A stretch of DNA of 64,000 bases from Paraburkholderia sp. UYCP14C (lineage in GTDB: Bacteria > Pseudomonadota > Gammaproteobacteria > Burkholderiales > Burkholderiaceae): NCBI RefSeq assembly GCF_004197395.1, contig NZ_SELS01000038.1:1-64000 (forward strand). The letters are read 5' to 3'. Positions 52,183 to 61,504 of this stretch are shown piece by piece. The notes beneath the pieces are model-generated. The model was not told the DNA's origin. It saw only the letters and a list, made by a program, of their open reading frames with translations, and made no database searches. How positions within the stretch are numbered: the first letter of the stretch is position 1; each line of letters opens with the position of its first letter. Made by a program: the position numbers and the translations under genes.

Positions 52183-53178
52183 TCAGTCGTTGTCGGCGTC
52201 GGGGGCTCCGGTATCGAATCCGGCGGCCTCGCGCAGCGCTTGCAGCATCGCGCGCGCACCCGGTGAGAGCCTGTCCCCGCGCCGTGTGACGATGCCCGCC
52301 GGCCCTAGCTTCAGATCGAGCTCGAACGGCAGCGGTTCGAGCGCGCCGGCAATGCAATACGGCCGCACCGGCTCGAGCGCAAGCGGCGCGATCATATCGC
52401 TAATCTGCAGCAGACTCGTGATGACAGGCAGCGATGAGCTCTCGACCACATCCGTCGGCAACGCGAGCTGCCGTTCGAGAAAAAGTTGCGTGAACTGATT
52501 GCGCATTACGTTGCCCTTCGGCGGCAGGATCCACGTTTGCGGCGCCAGTTCGTTCCAGCTGAGAGTCTTACGCCTGGCGAGCGGATGGCCAACGCGCGCG
52601 AACAGCGCGTGCTGAGCTTCTGCGAGCGGGGCGTAGTGCAGTTCCGCCAGATCGTCCGGATTGCGGATTCGCGCGACGATCATATCCAGCTTGCCTTCCT
52701 GCAAGCGCTGCACCAGCACCTCGCTGAACTCCATCTCGATGTTGACGCGAATCTGCGGAAAGCGCTTCTTGAGTAGCGCCACGGCCCGCGGCACGAGGTT
52801 GGTGGCGGCCGTGACCTCGGTGCCGATCATCGCCTGCCCGGTCAGGCCGGCTTTGAGCGCGGACACTTCGTCGTACGCGTGCTGCAATTCCGCCAGCACG
52901 CTGCGCGCATGGCGGATCAGCACCTCGCCGTACCAGGTGGGCTCGACACCGCGCGGATGCCGTTCGAACAATGGCACACCCATCGTCTCTTCCAGTTCCC
53001 GCAGCAACTTGGTCGCGCCGGGTTGGGTCATGTGCGCGGCGTCCGCCGCGCGCAATACCGAGCGATGGGTGTCTAGCTGAACGATCAGGGCCAATTGGCG
53101 CGTCTTCAGGCGCGCGGGGTCGAAGCGGCCCGGCGCGACAGCCCCCGCGCCGGTGTCCGGATGAAGTGCCGAGCTCAC
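52183..53178 (-). CDS. LysR-type transcriptional regulator
   Basis: A 331-residue LysR protein with about 22 extra N-terminal residues before the winged helix (LKTRQLALIVQLDTHRSVLRAADAAHMTQPGATKLLRELEE). The effector-binding domain follows from about 110. This type (TQPGATKLL) groups with the GbpR/PcaQ-like regulators of sugar or aromatic metabolism. The GTG start at 53178 follows GGAGG. It is divergent from the M24/MHS genes with a 186-base gap and probably regulates them. The gap is AT-rich near 53210-53270. Confidence 0.88.
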   Translation of the reverse strand: MSSALHPDTGAGAVAPGRFDPARLKTRQLALIVQLDTHRSVLRAADAAHMTQPGATKLLRELEETMGVPLFERHPRGVEPTWYGEVLIRHARSVLAELQHAYDEVSALKAGLTGQAMIGTEVTAATNLVPRAVALLKKRFPQIRVNIEMEFSEVLVQRLQEGKLDMIVARIRNPDDLAELHYAPLAEAQHALFARVGHPLARRKTLSWNELAPQTWILPPKGNVMRNQFTQLFLERQLALPTDVVESSSLPVITSLLQISDMIAPLALEPVRPYCIAGALEPLPFELDLKLGPAGIVTRRGDRLSPGARAMLQALREAAGFDTGAPDADND

Positions 53179-53364
53179 GATGTCGCCTCCACGTATTCCG
53201 TATCGATATAGATCTTGCGTTATTTTTCATTATAAAAGCATACCGAACAATCCTACTATGCAGCAGTCGCCCTGCATTTCGAGGCGGGCGGTTTCCCATC
53301 ACGGGCATTGAGACCGGCTGCATCCAGCATCCGCGCATGCAGCCGCACAGGAGGCGAAGAGGTA

Positions 53365-54531
53365 ATGAACATCCGTACTGCAGACATCCCGCCGGAAGGC
53401 ATCACCACCGACGAGTTCCTCGGCCGCGTCGCCAAGGTCCGCAGCGCGCTCGACAAGGCGGGCCTGGTCGGCCTGCTTGCATTCGGCGATTGCTGGCGTG
53501 GCGCGAACATCGGCTACTTCACCGAGTTCCGCCCGCTCGACGGCGTATCGGACATTGCCAATGCGATCCTGCTGCTGCCGGTGGACGGCGACCCCGTGCT
53601 GTTCGTGTCGGACCAATGCTTCGATTACGCGACGAGCGTGACCGCCTTCGAGGTGCGCAGTCTGCGTGAAGTCACGCAACAGGTGCAGGCCTTTTCGGCG
53701 CGGCAGCGTAACGGCACGGTCGGCCTCGCCGGCGCCGCCTATATCCCCGCGGACCTGTTGCAGCGCCTGAACGCCGGTCTCGGCGAACTGAAGCTCGAAC
53801 CGACGATGGTGCTGGCCGAAATCAAGGCGATCAAGAGCGAGGCGGAGGTCGCGCTGATGCGTAAAGCCGCGGCCCTGACCGATGCGGCGATGGCCGCGAT
53901 TCGCGACGCGCTCGCCGACGGCCGTCCCTACACCGAGCGCGAACTCGCACTAATCGCCGACCGCGCGATGCTCGCGGGCGGCGCGGACCGGACCGCGTTC
54001 GATTCGATGGTGCAATCCGGTCCGCGCTCGGCGTATAACCTGGCGCGCCCCACCGACCGCATCCTGCAACCGGGCGACCTCATCATGACCGACATCGGTG
54101 CGCGTTATCGTGGGTACGTGGCCGACGGCGGACGCGGTTTTACCTACGGTCCGGCGAATCCCGAGAAGATGGCGATCGTCGCGGCAGCGGCGCGCGCGGT
54201 CGAAGCGGGGCTGGCCGCCGCGCGTCCCGGCATGGCGGCGATGGAGTTGAACGCCGTGATCCAGCAGGCGCTGGTGAAATCCAACTACGAGCAATACTCG
54301 AGCGAAGCGCGCGGCCATGGCACCGGTCACGGCACCGGCATGGACCCGGAAGAAGAAGCGCCGTGGATCGGGCCGGGCAACAGGACCGTGCTGCAGGAAA
54401 ACATGGTCTTTACGCTGAAGGCGACGATCACGGTGCCGAACGTCGGCGGTCTGCGCACGGAACGTATCGTGCGGTTGACCTCGGGCGGCGTCGAAACGCT
54501 CGACCAGTTCCCGATGGAACTGCACTGGTGA
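53365..54531 (+). CDS. M24 family (Xaa-Pro peptidase-like) protein
   Basis: A 388-residue pita-bread-fold protein with a creatinase-type N-terminal domain (1-150) and an M24 domain. Of the five metal ligands of metallopeptidase M24 enzymes, Asp243, Asp254, His322 and Glu366 align, but the Glu normally found in the FTIEP segment is Lys352 (VFTLKAT). The metal centre is therefore probably altered, as in creatinase-like members. It may hydrolyse a C-N bond in a small amide rather than a dipeptide. AGGAGG precedes the ATG at 53365. An MHS carrier follows 89 bases downstream. Confidence 0.87.
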   Translation: MNIRTADIPPEGITTDEFLGRVAKVRSALDKAGLVGLLAFGDCWRGANIGYFTEFRPLDGVSDIANAILLLPVDGDPVLFVSDQCFDYATSVTAFEVRSLREVTQQVQAFSARQRNGTVGLAGAAYIPADLLQRLNAGLGELKLEPTMVLAEIKAIKSEAEVALMRKAAALTDAAMAAIRDALADGRPYTERELALIADRAMLAGGADRTAFDSMVQSGPRSAYNLARPTDRILQPGDLIMTDIGARYRGYVADGGRGFTYGPANPEKMAIVAAAARAVEAGLAAARPGMAAMELNAVIQQALVKSNYEQYSSEARGHGTGHGTGMDPEEEAPWIGPGNRTVLQENMVFTLKATITVPNVGGLRTERIVRLTSGGVETLDQFPMELHW

Positions 54532-54620
54532 GCACAGTGAACTGATCGTAACGTGCGGGCGGCCCCGCGCCGCCGACACGCAGCAGTTCAAAACATAGAT
54601 TCCCAGAGAAGGGAGGAGAC

Positions 54621-56006
54621 GTGAAAACATCGCCCGTTTTATCCGGCAACACCCCGGTCATCAGCCGGTCGGCCGTCAACCGTGTGCTGGTCGCCTCGGT
54701 GGTCGGGACCGCCATCGAGTGGTACGACTTTTTTCTCTATGCCACCGCTTCGGCGCTGGTCTTCGCCAAGCTGTTCTTTCCCTCGTTCGATCCGACGGTC
54801 GGCACCATCGCGGCGTTCGGAAGTTTTGCGGTCGGCTATCTCGCCCGGCCCTTCGGCGCCGTGTTTTTCGGGCATTTCGGCGATCGCATCGGACGTAAGG
54901 CGACGCTCGTCGCGACGCTGACGATCATGGGCGTCGGCACCTTCGTGATCGGCCTGCTGCCGACTTACGCCTCGATCGGCGTCTGGGCGCCGATGCTGCT
55001 GGTCGCGATGCGGTTCCTGCAAGGGCTCGGCGTCGGCGGCGAATGGGGCGGCGCGGTGCTGATGGTGGTCGAAACGGCACCGGCCAGAAAGCGTGGTTTC
55101 TTCGGCGCGTTCCCGCAATTGGGCGTGCCGCTCGGATTGATGCTCTCGACCGCCGTGTTCAAAGCCGTCTCGAGTCTGCCGTCCGAGGCGTTCTATTCTT
55201 GGGGATGGCGCCTGCCGTTCCTGCTGAGCGTCGCGCTGATCGCGATCGGCCTGTTCATCCGCCTGCGCGTCATGGAGTCGCCGGTATTCGAACAGATCAA
55301 GGCGAGCAGGCAGGTCGTGAAAGCGCCGCTGATCGAATTGCTGCGCCGGCATCCGAAAGACCTCGTGCTGACGATCGGCACGCGTTTCGCGGTCGACATC
55401 ACCTTCAACGTGATCAACGTGTTCGTGCTGGTGTACGGAACGACGCGGCTCGGCTTGTCGCGCGGACTGCTGCTGAACGCCATCATTGTGGGCTGCGTGG
55501 TTGCGCTGTTCACGCTGCCGCTGTTCGGCAAGCTGTCGGACGCTATCGGACGCCGGACCGTCTTCATGCTCGGCGCGGTATTCGTGGCAATCTATGGATT
55601 CGCGTTCTTCCCGTTGCTCGAGACACGCAATCCGACTTTGATTTTCGTGGCGTACGTGTGCGGTATCGCGTTGAGCCAGGCGTCGGTGTACGGCGTGCAA
55701 TCGACGTGGTTCGCGGAACTGTTCGGGACCCGGGTGCGTTATACAGGTGCTTCGCTGCCGTATCAGATCGCCGGCATCATCACGTCGGGACCGACGCCAT
55801 TGATCGCCACCTATCTGTTCGCGACGTATGGCCAGACGCTGCCCATTTCGATCTATATCGCGGCGACAGGATTGCTGAGCCTGGTGTGCGCGTTCTTCCT
55901 CGCCGAGACTTTCAAGCGCGATCTGTCCGCGGAGCCGGGAGATGAGGCGGCCGCGGCGCCGGGCGCGCGAGCGTCCGCGCACTCGCCGCATCCTCTGGCG
56001 CGGTGA
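54621..56006 (+). CDS. MHS family MFS transporter
   Basis: A 461-residue, 12-helix metabolite:H+ symporter (KgtP/ProP/ShiA branch). Signatures include ASVVGTAIEWYDFFLYATASAL at the N-terminus, FGHFGDRIGRKATL in the first loop, and RFLQGLGVGGEWGGAVLM. It imports small acids, osmolytes or amino acid derivatives. As partner of the M24-like hydrolase, its likely cargo is that enzyme's substrate. GGGAGGAG precedes its start. The last 30 residues are a polar, Ala-rich tail. Confidence 0.92.
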   Translation: MKTSPVLSGNTPVISRSAVNRVLVASVVGTAIEWYDFFLYATASALVFAKLFFPSFDPTVGTIAAFGSFAVGYLARPFGAVFFGHFGDRIGRKATLVATLTIMGVGTFVIGLLPTYASIGVWAPMLLVAMRFLQGLGVGGEWGGAVLMVVETAPARKRGFFGAFPQLGVPLGLMLSTAVFKAVSSLPSEAFYSWGWRLPFLLSVALIAIGLFIRLRVMESPVFEQIKASRQVVKAPLIELLRRHPKDLVLTIGTRFAVDITFNVINVFVLVYGTTRLGLSRGLLLNAIIVGCVVALFTLPLFGKLSDAIGRRTVFMLGAVFVAIYGFAFFPLLETRNPTLIFVAYVCGIALSQASVYGVQSTWFAELFGTRVRYTGASLPYQIAGIITSGPTPLIATYLFATYGQTLPISIYIAATGLLSLVCAFFLAETFKRDLSAEPGDEAAAAPGARASAHSPHPLAR

Positions 56007-56080
56007 GTGCAAATCGATCCGGTTGCTGTGCCGTCCGGGACCTGGTCATTTTCGGTGCTGGAGCGGCAGCCCGGCGAGGG

Positions 56081-56124
56081 GGCCGGCGAGTCGCTAATGT
56101 GGGTGGAGTGGAAGCTCGCCGGCC
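56081..56124. terminator. Inverted repeat between convergent MHS and FAH genes
   Basis: GGCCGGCGAG (56081-56090) and CTCGCCGGCC (56115-56124) are perfect 10-bp arms with a 24-base spacer in the 129-base convergent gap. There is no T run, so it is only a possible terminator or structural element. Confidence 0.35.
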
Positions 56125-56135
56125 TGTTCGCTGAT

Positions 56136-57308
56136 TTACGCATCGCTTACCGGCCCCATGGCGCGGGCAAGCGCAAGTCGTTTTGCAAGGGCTTCGTATA
56201 GAGCGCGCACGCCGAATCGCCAGGGCGCGATTTCGGTTGACGACTGCACGGTGTTGACCAGTGCGCCGAGCTCCGGCGTTGCAATAGTCACCTTGTCTCC
56301 GAGGTGATGCGTGAAGCCACTGCCCGGAGCATGCCGGTCTTTAATCGGGGAGAACATCGTGCCGAGAAACAGCATGAAGCCGTCGGGATACTGGTGATGT
56401 GGGCCGGCAGTCTGGGCGACGAGTTCCTCCGGGTCACGGCTGATCTCGCGCATGTGGCTCCTGCCTTCGAGAATGAATCCGTCGTCCGCGCCTTCTATCC
56501 TCAGCGACACGCTGGCCGCCCGCACCGAGTCCATCGTGAAGCGATCATCGAACAAGCGGATAAAAGGACCAATCGCGCATGAGCCGTTGTTGTCTTTCGC
56601 CTTGCCGAGCAGCAACGCACTGCGGCCCTCGATGTCGCGCAGATTGACGTCGTTGCCAAGGGTTGCGCCGACGATCGTTCCGCGGCTGTTTACCGCCAGA
56701 ACGATTTCCGGTTCGGGATTGTTCCAGTGGGAGGCCGGGTGAAGCCCGACGTCCGCGCCGTAGCCGACTGCCGACATCGGCTGAGACTTGGTGAACACCT
56801 CTGCGTCAGGCCCAATGCCGACCTCCATATATTGCGACCATGCGCCGCGCCGTTCCAGTTCCCGCTTCAGACTGTCGGCAGCTGGCGTGCCGGGGCGAAT
56901 TCTGGAGAGATCAGTGCCGATCAGTTGCGCGATCGTCGCGCGCACCGTGTCGGCTTGCGTCGCGTCGCCGGTAGCCTGTTCTTCAATGACCCGTTCGAGC
57001 AAGCTCACGGCAAAGGTCACGCCACATGCCTTGATGGCCTGAAGATCGCATGGCGCGAGCAATGCGTGGCCGATGTTCTCGACGGGGCCGAGCGCTTCGC
57101 CCTCGACGTGACGCGCAAACTCCAACAGGTCCACGCGCTCGAACAGATCGGAGGTTGTCGGCGCCGACGCCGTGATGTCGTAGACCTGACCGGCACGAAC
57201 AACGACGACCGACGGCCCGTCTATCGGCGCGTTTCGCCAGATGCGTCCGACCAGCAGCGCATCGGGTAGGTCAGCAGGTACGAAAGGCGGAAGATCGTTC
57301 GATATCAT
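56136..57308 (-). CDS. Fumarylacetoacetate hydrolase family protein
   Basis: A 390-residue FAH-family protein. The C-terminal catalytic domain (about 150-370) includes GYGADVGLHPASHWNNPEPEI with the metal-binding Glu pair, ATLGNDVNLRDIEGRSALLL, and KDNNGSCAIGPFIRL. The long N-terminal domain places it with the 2-keto-3-deoxy-sugar acid dehydratase/hydrolase branch rather than classical FAH. With GH88 upstream (47-base gap, same strand) it may process the keto-deoxy sugar acid released from an unsaturated uronide (inference). No strong ribosome-binding site precedes the ATG. Confidence 0.88.
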   Translation of the reverse strand: MISNDLPPFVPADLPDALLVGRIWRNAPIDGPSVVVVRAGQVYDITASAPTTSDLFERVDLLEFARHVEGEALGPVENIGHALLAPCDLQAIKACGVTFAVSLLERVIEEQATGDATQADTVRATIAQLIGTDLSRIRPGTPAADSLKRELERRGAWSQYMEVGIGPDAEVFTKSQPMSAVGYGADVGLHPASHWNNPEPEIVLAVNSRGTIVGATLGNDVNLRDIEGRSALLLGKAKDNNGSCAIGPFIRLFDDRFTMDSVRAASVSLRIEGADDGFILEGRSHMREISRDPEELVAQTAGPHHQYPDGFMLFLGTMFSPIKDRHAPGSGFTHHLGDKVTIATPELGALVNTVQSSTEIAPWRFGVRALYEALAKRLALARAMGPVSDA

Positions 57309-57354
57309 GGACGGATTGGCTAGCGAGGGTTCGGAACCGCGAGGCAGGGGTGCT

Positions 57355-58575
57355 TCAGGCGAGCGATACGCGTTGCGTGCCGGGCCGAAGCTTGCCTGGC
57401 AACATCACGCGACTCAGCGCTTCGGCGAAGAAGAAATCGCCGAACATCGTCGCGCCGTCGACGCCTTCATTGTGCGGCTTCGAATAGCAGGAATTTCTCA
57501 GGAGTCCGCGATGCGCAGGTTCGTAGGCAAACTCGTCATGACAAAGAGCTTCGAGCATCGCAAGTCCGTGTTCGCGCCAGTGAACCGCACCGGCAGGATC
57601 GGGATGCAGACGGCCCATCTCGATCAGCGCTGACGCCATCACCGCTGCTGCGGCCGTGTCCTTGATTTCCGCGTCCGCGCCAGTGGCGTCGAAATCCCAC
57701 GGTGGCACCGAGCGTCCATCGAGCCGGCGCAGATAGTACGCCGCTAGCCGCCCTGCAAGATCGAGCCAGACGCGTTTGCCGGTTTCACGCGCCGTGTTCA
57801 CGTAGCCGTAGACGGCCCACGCCTGGCCCCGGCTCCAGGCCGATTCATCGAATGCGCCCTGAAACGTGTAGCCGCGCCGGCGCACACCGGTCGTTACGTC
57901 ATATTCGACCGCGTGATAAGTCGAACCGTCCGGGCGGATAAACGCCTTCGCGGTCATGACGGAATGCGCTTCGGCGGCGAGGCGATAACTGCCGTCCCCG
58001 GAATGGTTCGCCGCCCAGTAAAGCAACGATAGATTAGCCATCGTGTCGATAGCTGAGGCGCTGCGTCCGCGCGGATCGTCGAGCGGGCCCCAGGAAGCGA
58101 GATAGGCGCCGCTGCGCGTGGTGACAAGGCGGGCGCGCAATTTGTCCGCGGCTTCCAATGCAATTTGCGCGTACCACGGGTCGCGGGAGATTTCATAACC
58201 GGGGACGGCGCTGCTGTCGAAGATAAAGCCAATGTCGTGCGTGTTGGGGTCCTGCGCGCGCTGCGCGACGAGGCGCATGCGCTCACGGGCCCACGAGAGG
58301 TATTTGTCCTCGCCGGTGTGCAAATACGACGTCAGCAGGAGTCCGACCCAGAACCCGCAAAACCAGTTGCCGTGGCTCCAGGCTGAACCGCTGTAGCCCG
58401 CGGACAGCGACGCGGGGAGCAGCACCCACTTTCCATCGGGCGCCGTGATCTGAGGGAATTCGACGCCGAGCGTCGGCTCGTCCTCTGCAACTTTGGCCGC
58501 CATGCGGTCGAGGATACCGGTGAAGAGGGCGGACCGTTCAGAGGACAGCCCTTGATCTTGGTACGAAGCATTCAC
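57355..58575 (-). CDS. Glycoside hydrolase family 88 (unsaturated glucuronyl hydrolase-like)
   Basis: A 406-residue (alpha/alpha)6-barrel enzyme of the GH88 family, with GNWFCGFWVGLLL near the N-terminus, HDIGFIFDSSAVPGY (first catalytic Asp region), DTMANLSLLYWA and the WSRGQAWAVYG signature near 235. GH88 enzymes hydrate the C4-C5 double bond of unsaturated uronyl sugars and release a 4-deoxy-5-keto-uronate. No signal peptide, so cytoplasmic. The GTG start at 58575 follows AGGAG. A candidate AraC-type promoter element lies 52-120 bases upstream. Confidence 0.9.
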   Translation of the reverse strand: MNASYQDQGLSSERSALFTGILDRMAAKVAEDEPTLGVEFPQITAPDGKWVLLPASLSAGYSGSAWSHGNWFCGFWVGLLLTSYLHTGEDKYLSWARERMRLVAQRAQDPNTHDIGFIFDSSAVPGYEISRDPWYAQIALEAADKLRARLVTTRSGAYLASWGPLDDPRGRSASAIDTMANLSLLYWAANHSGDGSYRLAAEAHSVMTAKAFIRPDGSTYHAVEYDVTTGVRRRGYTFQGAFDESAWSRGQAWAVYGYVNTARETGKRVWLDLAGRLAAYYLRRLDGRSVPPWDFDATGADAEIKDTAAAAVMASALIEMGRLHPDPAGAVHWREHGLAMLEALCHDEFAYEPAHRGLLRNSCYSKPHNEGVDGATMFGDFFFAEALSRVMLPGKLRPGTQRVSLA

Positions 58576-58626
58576 GCCTTTGTCTCCTGATTGCTTTCAC
58601 GTTTCCCGAGTGACGGGGACACGCAA

Positions 58627-58695
58627 ATTCTAGGAGTGCGGCGGTTCAGGCAGTTAGGACGAAGTGCGGCTTATGTTGGACTTTTCTACCCGCAC
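58627..58695 (-). promoter_or_regulatory. AraC-type regulatory element and promoter upstream of GH88 (copy 1)
   Basis: In minus-strand sense the element holds AAAAGTCCAA and, 21 bases later, CGTCCTAAC (58653-58661). A -10-like TAGAAT (58627-58632) follows exactly 20 bases after the second half-site. The same arrangement recurs at 63197-63265 and 63407-63475. Direct repeats of GTCC two helical turns apart next to the -10 fit an AraC/XylS class II activator site. Confidence 0.7.
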
Positions 58696-58718
58696 CGGGC
58701 GTGTATCGTGCCACTGCG

Positions 58719-59612
58719 TCAGATGCTCAGTTTTTCCAGGCTGCGGCGAAAGTCGATGGGCGAGCGGCCCGTATGCTTGCGAAAACATCGGCTGAAGTAG
58801 GCCGGGTCGTCGAACGCAAGCTGGGTCGCGATCTCGGCCACATTGACCTCGGAATGCAGCAGCAGACGTTTCGCTTCCAGCATCACGCGTTCACGAATCA
58901 GCTTGGCCGCGGTGCTGCCGAGCGCCTGACGCGTTGCATCGTTTAGCGCCCGTTCGGTGACGTTCAGCAGGCAGGCGTAGCGAGCGACGTCATGGATCGT
59001 GGCGAAATGTTTTTCCAGCAGGCTCTTGAAGCGTCGCGACAACAGCACGCTACGCGACGAATTGACCTCGGTGACGGCGTCGCCGCCCAGGCGCGCGGCC
59101 TTGATGAGCAGAACCCGCAGATATGACCAGATCACGTCCTCGTAGCCTGCCTCTTCACCCTGATATTCCGCATTGATTCCATCCAGCACACGGCGAAGGT
59201 CCTGAGCCTGTGCGTCGCTCATATAAACCGTGTTCGGAATTCGCTCGAAATCGTAGACGGGAATCTCGGTCTGCGAATGGCGGTTCTGCACCTTGAACGC
59301 GAAAAATTCGGACGAGAAACTGATCGCGTGCCCGATGGTGTCTTCGGACAACGCGAAATCGTGGATCTGGCCAGGGGCCATGAAAAACAGCGTATTGGGC
59401 CGCACCTCGTAGCGGATCGAGTCGATGATGTGGTGACCGCTACCCGACTCGACCCAGACGACGTGATAGAACTCGTGCCGATGGGGATACGGCAACGTCG
59501 ATTTCATATCTTCGAGAGGCGCGAGATGAAAATCGATCGACTTGATTCGCGACCCATACTCGTAGTGAGCGATCTTGAATACCGGCAACTCACAACCACA
59601 ACCGCTAGGCAT
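58719..59612 (-). CDS. AraC family transcriptional regulator
   Basis: A 297-residue AraC regulator. The N-terminal cupin-like sensing domain is about 1-150 (HRHEFYHVVWVESGSGHHIID, FFMAPGQIHDF). The C-terminal double helix-turn-helix (200-297) includes LNVTERALNDATRQALG and EIATQLAFDDPAYFSRCFRKHTGRSPIDFR. I prefer the ATG at 59612, nine bases after AGGAG; an in-frame ATG at 59639 lacks a good site. It lies between GH88 and the MaoC/CoA-transferase genes and is the obvious regulator for the three repeated elements at 58627, 63197 and 63407. Confidence 0.9.
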   Translation of the reverse strand: MPSGCGCELPVFKIAHYEYGSRIKSIDFHLAPLEDMKSTLPYPHRHEFYHVVWVESGSGHHIIDSIRYEVRPNTLFFMAPGQIHDFALSEDTIGHAISFSSEFFAFKVQNRHSQTEIPVYDFERIPNTVYMSDAQAQDLRRVLDGINAEYQGEEAGYEDVIWSYLRVLLIKAARLGGDAVTEVNSSRSVLLSRRFKSLLEKHFATIHDVARYACLLNVTERALNDATRQALGSTAAKLIRERVMLEAKRLLLHSEVNVAEIATQLAFDDPAYFSRCFRKHTGRSPIDFRRSLEKLSI

Positions 59613-59826
59613 CTGATTTGTCTCCTGCATCCAGCGCATTTCTCACGCTCGCTTAGCCAGTTGCCCCCCGGCTAAGTCAAGCCCGCTGTTTCTCCTTCGT
59701 CGGTTCGACACCGAAAATAGTTTAATTGTAAATAGCAAAGCGGGGTGACGGCTGTTGTCGAAAACCCGCAAAGTCTCGGCCTCGCGTGCCGATTGCCAGC
59801 TCATTGGGTCAGCTCATCGTGTCGGT

Positions 59827-60270
59827 TCACTGGAAACGCAATTCCTTCAGCGCCGACAATCCGCTCAGCACCGGCTTGCCGTCCTGATTGCGAACCATCG
59901 TGTCCATTACGAGGATGCGCTTGGCGGGTTTCTTCTCGACTACGGTCACGTGGATTTTGATCGTATCGTCGATGAAGACGGGTCCGAGAAAGCGCAACTC
60001 CTGCCCGACGTAGACGAAGCCGGGACCGGTCAACCCGGTATGCGTCGTCGACACCAATGCCGCGGTCAGCAGGCCGTGCGCCACGCGCTGGCCGAATGGC
60101 GTGTGTGCCGCGAAGTGCTGATCCATGTGCAACGGATTCAGATCGCCCGACAGATGGCCGAAAGCGTTCACGTCACTTTCCGCAATGGTACGCACGAGGA
60201 TCTGGCAGCGGCCAATCGCGATATCGTCAAAGCGCAGCATCTCCCGACTCTGATTCAGATGCGTGTTCAT
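59827..60270 (-). CDS. MaoC-like (R)-specific hydratase
   Basis: A 147-residue hot-dog-fold protein with the hydratase motif GHLSGDLNPLHMDQHFA (Asp/His pair about 43-48) and GQRVAHGLL. MaoC enzymes hydrate trans-enoyl-CoA esters; those beside CoA transferases often act on mesaconyl- or itaconyl-type CoA. Its ATG overlaps the CoA-transferase stop (ATGA). It is last in the four-gene CoA operon. The 187 bases beyond it contain a small dyad (CTTAGCC/GGCTAAG at 59654-59678) upstream of the AraC gene. Confidence 0.9.
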   Translation of the reverse strand: MNTHLNQSREMLRFDDIAIGRCQILVRTIAESDVNAFGHLSGDLNPLHMDQHFAAHTPFGQRVAHGLLTAALVSTTHTGLTGPGFVYVGQELRFLGPVFIDDTIKIHVTVVEKKPAKRILVMDTMVRNQDGKPVLSGLSALKELRFQ

Positions 60271-61460
60271 GCGGTTCTCCGCTCGGTGAGCGCTGTGCCG
60301 GCTTCGACCAGCGTATCGATTTCGTGCGGCTCGTAGCCCAGTTCGGCGAGCACCTCGCGGGTGTGCTCGCCTTGGCGCGGCGGCTGACGGGTGAGCGGCG
60401 GTGCTGCGCCGTCGTATCGAACCGGATGCGCGAGCAAGCGAACCGGCCCGGCCTGCGGATGGTCGACCTCCATGATGATGCGGTTGTGCGCCACTTGCGG
60501 GTCGGCCTCGACCTGATCGTAATCGTTCACGGGCGCGTACCAGATGTCGTGCTTGTCGAAGGTCGTCATCCAGTCGGCCGTCGTGCGCGTGGTCAGCGCG
60601 TCGTACACGATGCGGTTCAATTCGTCGCGGCGGCGCACATTGTCCTTTGGGTGCGAAAACCCGGCGAGTATGGGTTGAGACAAGGCCGCCGCCAGCTTCT
60701 CAGTGGGCGTCAGCGAAACGGCGATCCAGCCGTCGAGAGTCCGGTAAATCCCGTACGGTGCCGGATGGAACCGGCTGCCGGTCGGCGGGTTTGTGCGCGG
60801 CCAGAGTGGCCCCTTGTTCAGGTAGTAGGTGAACGGCTCGATCTGAAGATCGAGCGCCGCGTTGAGCAGATTGCTTTCGACCAGCGTGCCTTTGCCGGTA
60901 CGCTCACGCGCCTGCAAGGCCGCGACGACGCCGAAGGCCGCCAACGCCGCCGCGTGCTGGTCGACGATCGCGGATCCGACTGGCGTGGGCGGGGAGTCGG
61001 CGTCGCCGGAGAGCATCGTCATGCCGCTGATCGCCTGCAGCAGCAGGTCCTGCCCTGGCCGCTTGAGATAGGGCCCCGATGACCCGTAGCCGGTGCACGA
61101 ACAGTACACGAGCCTCGGATTGATCTCGCGGACATCGTCGTAACCGAAGCCCATGCGCTGCAGGACGCCTGGGCGGTAGTTTTCGATCAGGACATCGGCT
61201 TCCTTGAGCAGCCGCGAGACGATCTCTCTCGCGCGCTCGTCGCGCAGATCCAGCGAGATGCTGCGCTGATTGCGGTTGCCGAGCAGGAAAAACATGCTCA
61301 CACCTTCGACATACGCATCGAAGCCGGTCCAGCTTCGCTCGAACGCGCCGCCCGGCGGTTCGATCTTGATCACGTCCGCGCCGACGTCGGCCAACATCTG
61401 CACGGCAGCGGGGCCCTGTAAGAAGTGAGTAAAACTTAGTACCTTGATGCCTTCCAGCAT
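60267..61460 (-). CDS. CaiB/BaiF family CoA transferase
   Basis: A 397-residue class III CoA transferase. Features include the N-terminal LEGIKVLSFTHFLQGPAAVQML, IKIEPPGGAFERSW, and the catalytic Asp167 in GSAIVDQHAAALAAFG, followed by the usual RTGKGTLVESNLL loop. It moves CoA between acids (commonly succinyl-CoA to another acid). In this operon it probably activates the imported acid. It overlaps the downstream MaoC gene by four bases and begins 44 bases after the acyl-CoA dehydrogenase gene. Confidence 0.92.
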   Translation of the reverse strand: MLEGIKVLSFTHFLQGPAAVQMLADVGADVIKIEPPGGAFERSWTGFDAYVEGVSMFFLLGNRNQRSISLDLRDERAREIVSRLLKEADVLIENYRPGVLQRMGFGYDDVREINPRLVYCSCTGYGSSGPYLKRPGQDLLLQAISGMTMLSGDADSPPTPVGSAIVDQHAAALAAFGVVAALQARERTGKGTLVESNLLNAALDLQIEPFTYYLNKGPLWPRTNPPTGSRFHPAPYGIYRTLDGWIAVSLTPTEKLAAALSQPILAGFSHPKDNVRRRDELNRIVYDALTTRTTADWMTTFDKHDIWYAPVNDYDQVEADPQVAHNRIIMEVDHPQAGPVRLLAHPVRYDGAAPPLTRQPPRQGEHTREVLAELGYEPHEIDTLVEAGTALTERRTA

Positions 61461-61504
61461 GACTCGTCTCCTGAGCGCGTATTCGTACCTGTTTGACTGA
61501 GGGC

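Noticed and set aside
54639-56012. 457-codon minus-strand frame opposite the MHS transporter
   Set aside because: Exact antisense of a 12-helix carrier; its Gln/Arg/Asp/His-rich composition is what antisense of hydrophobic codons gives.
56007-56201. Small plus-strand frame after the MHS gene
   Set aside because: No ribosome-binding site, it overlaps the 3' end of the FAH gene, and it contains the 10-bp inverted repeat; better seen as a convergent intergenic region.
59654-59678. CTTAGCC/GGCTAAG dyad as a terminator or fourth copy of the AraC element
   Set aside because: It lacks a T run and shares neither half-site with the three repeated elements; it could be an operator, but nothing specific supports that.
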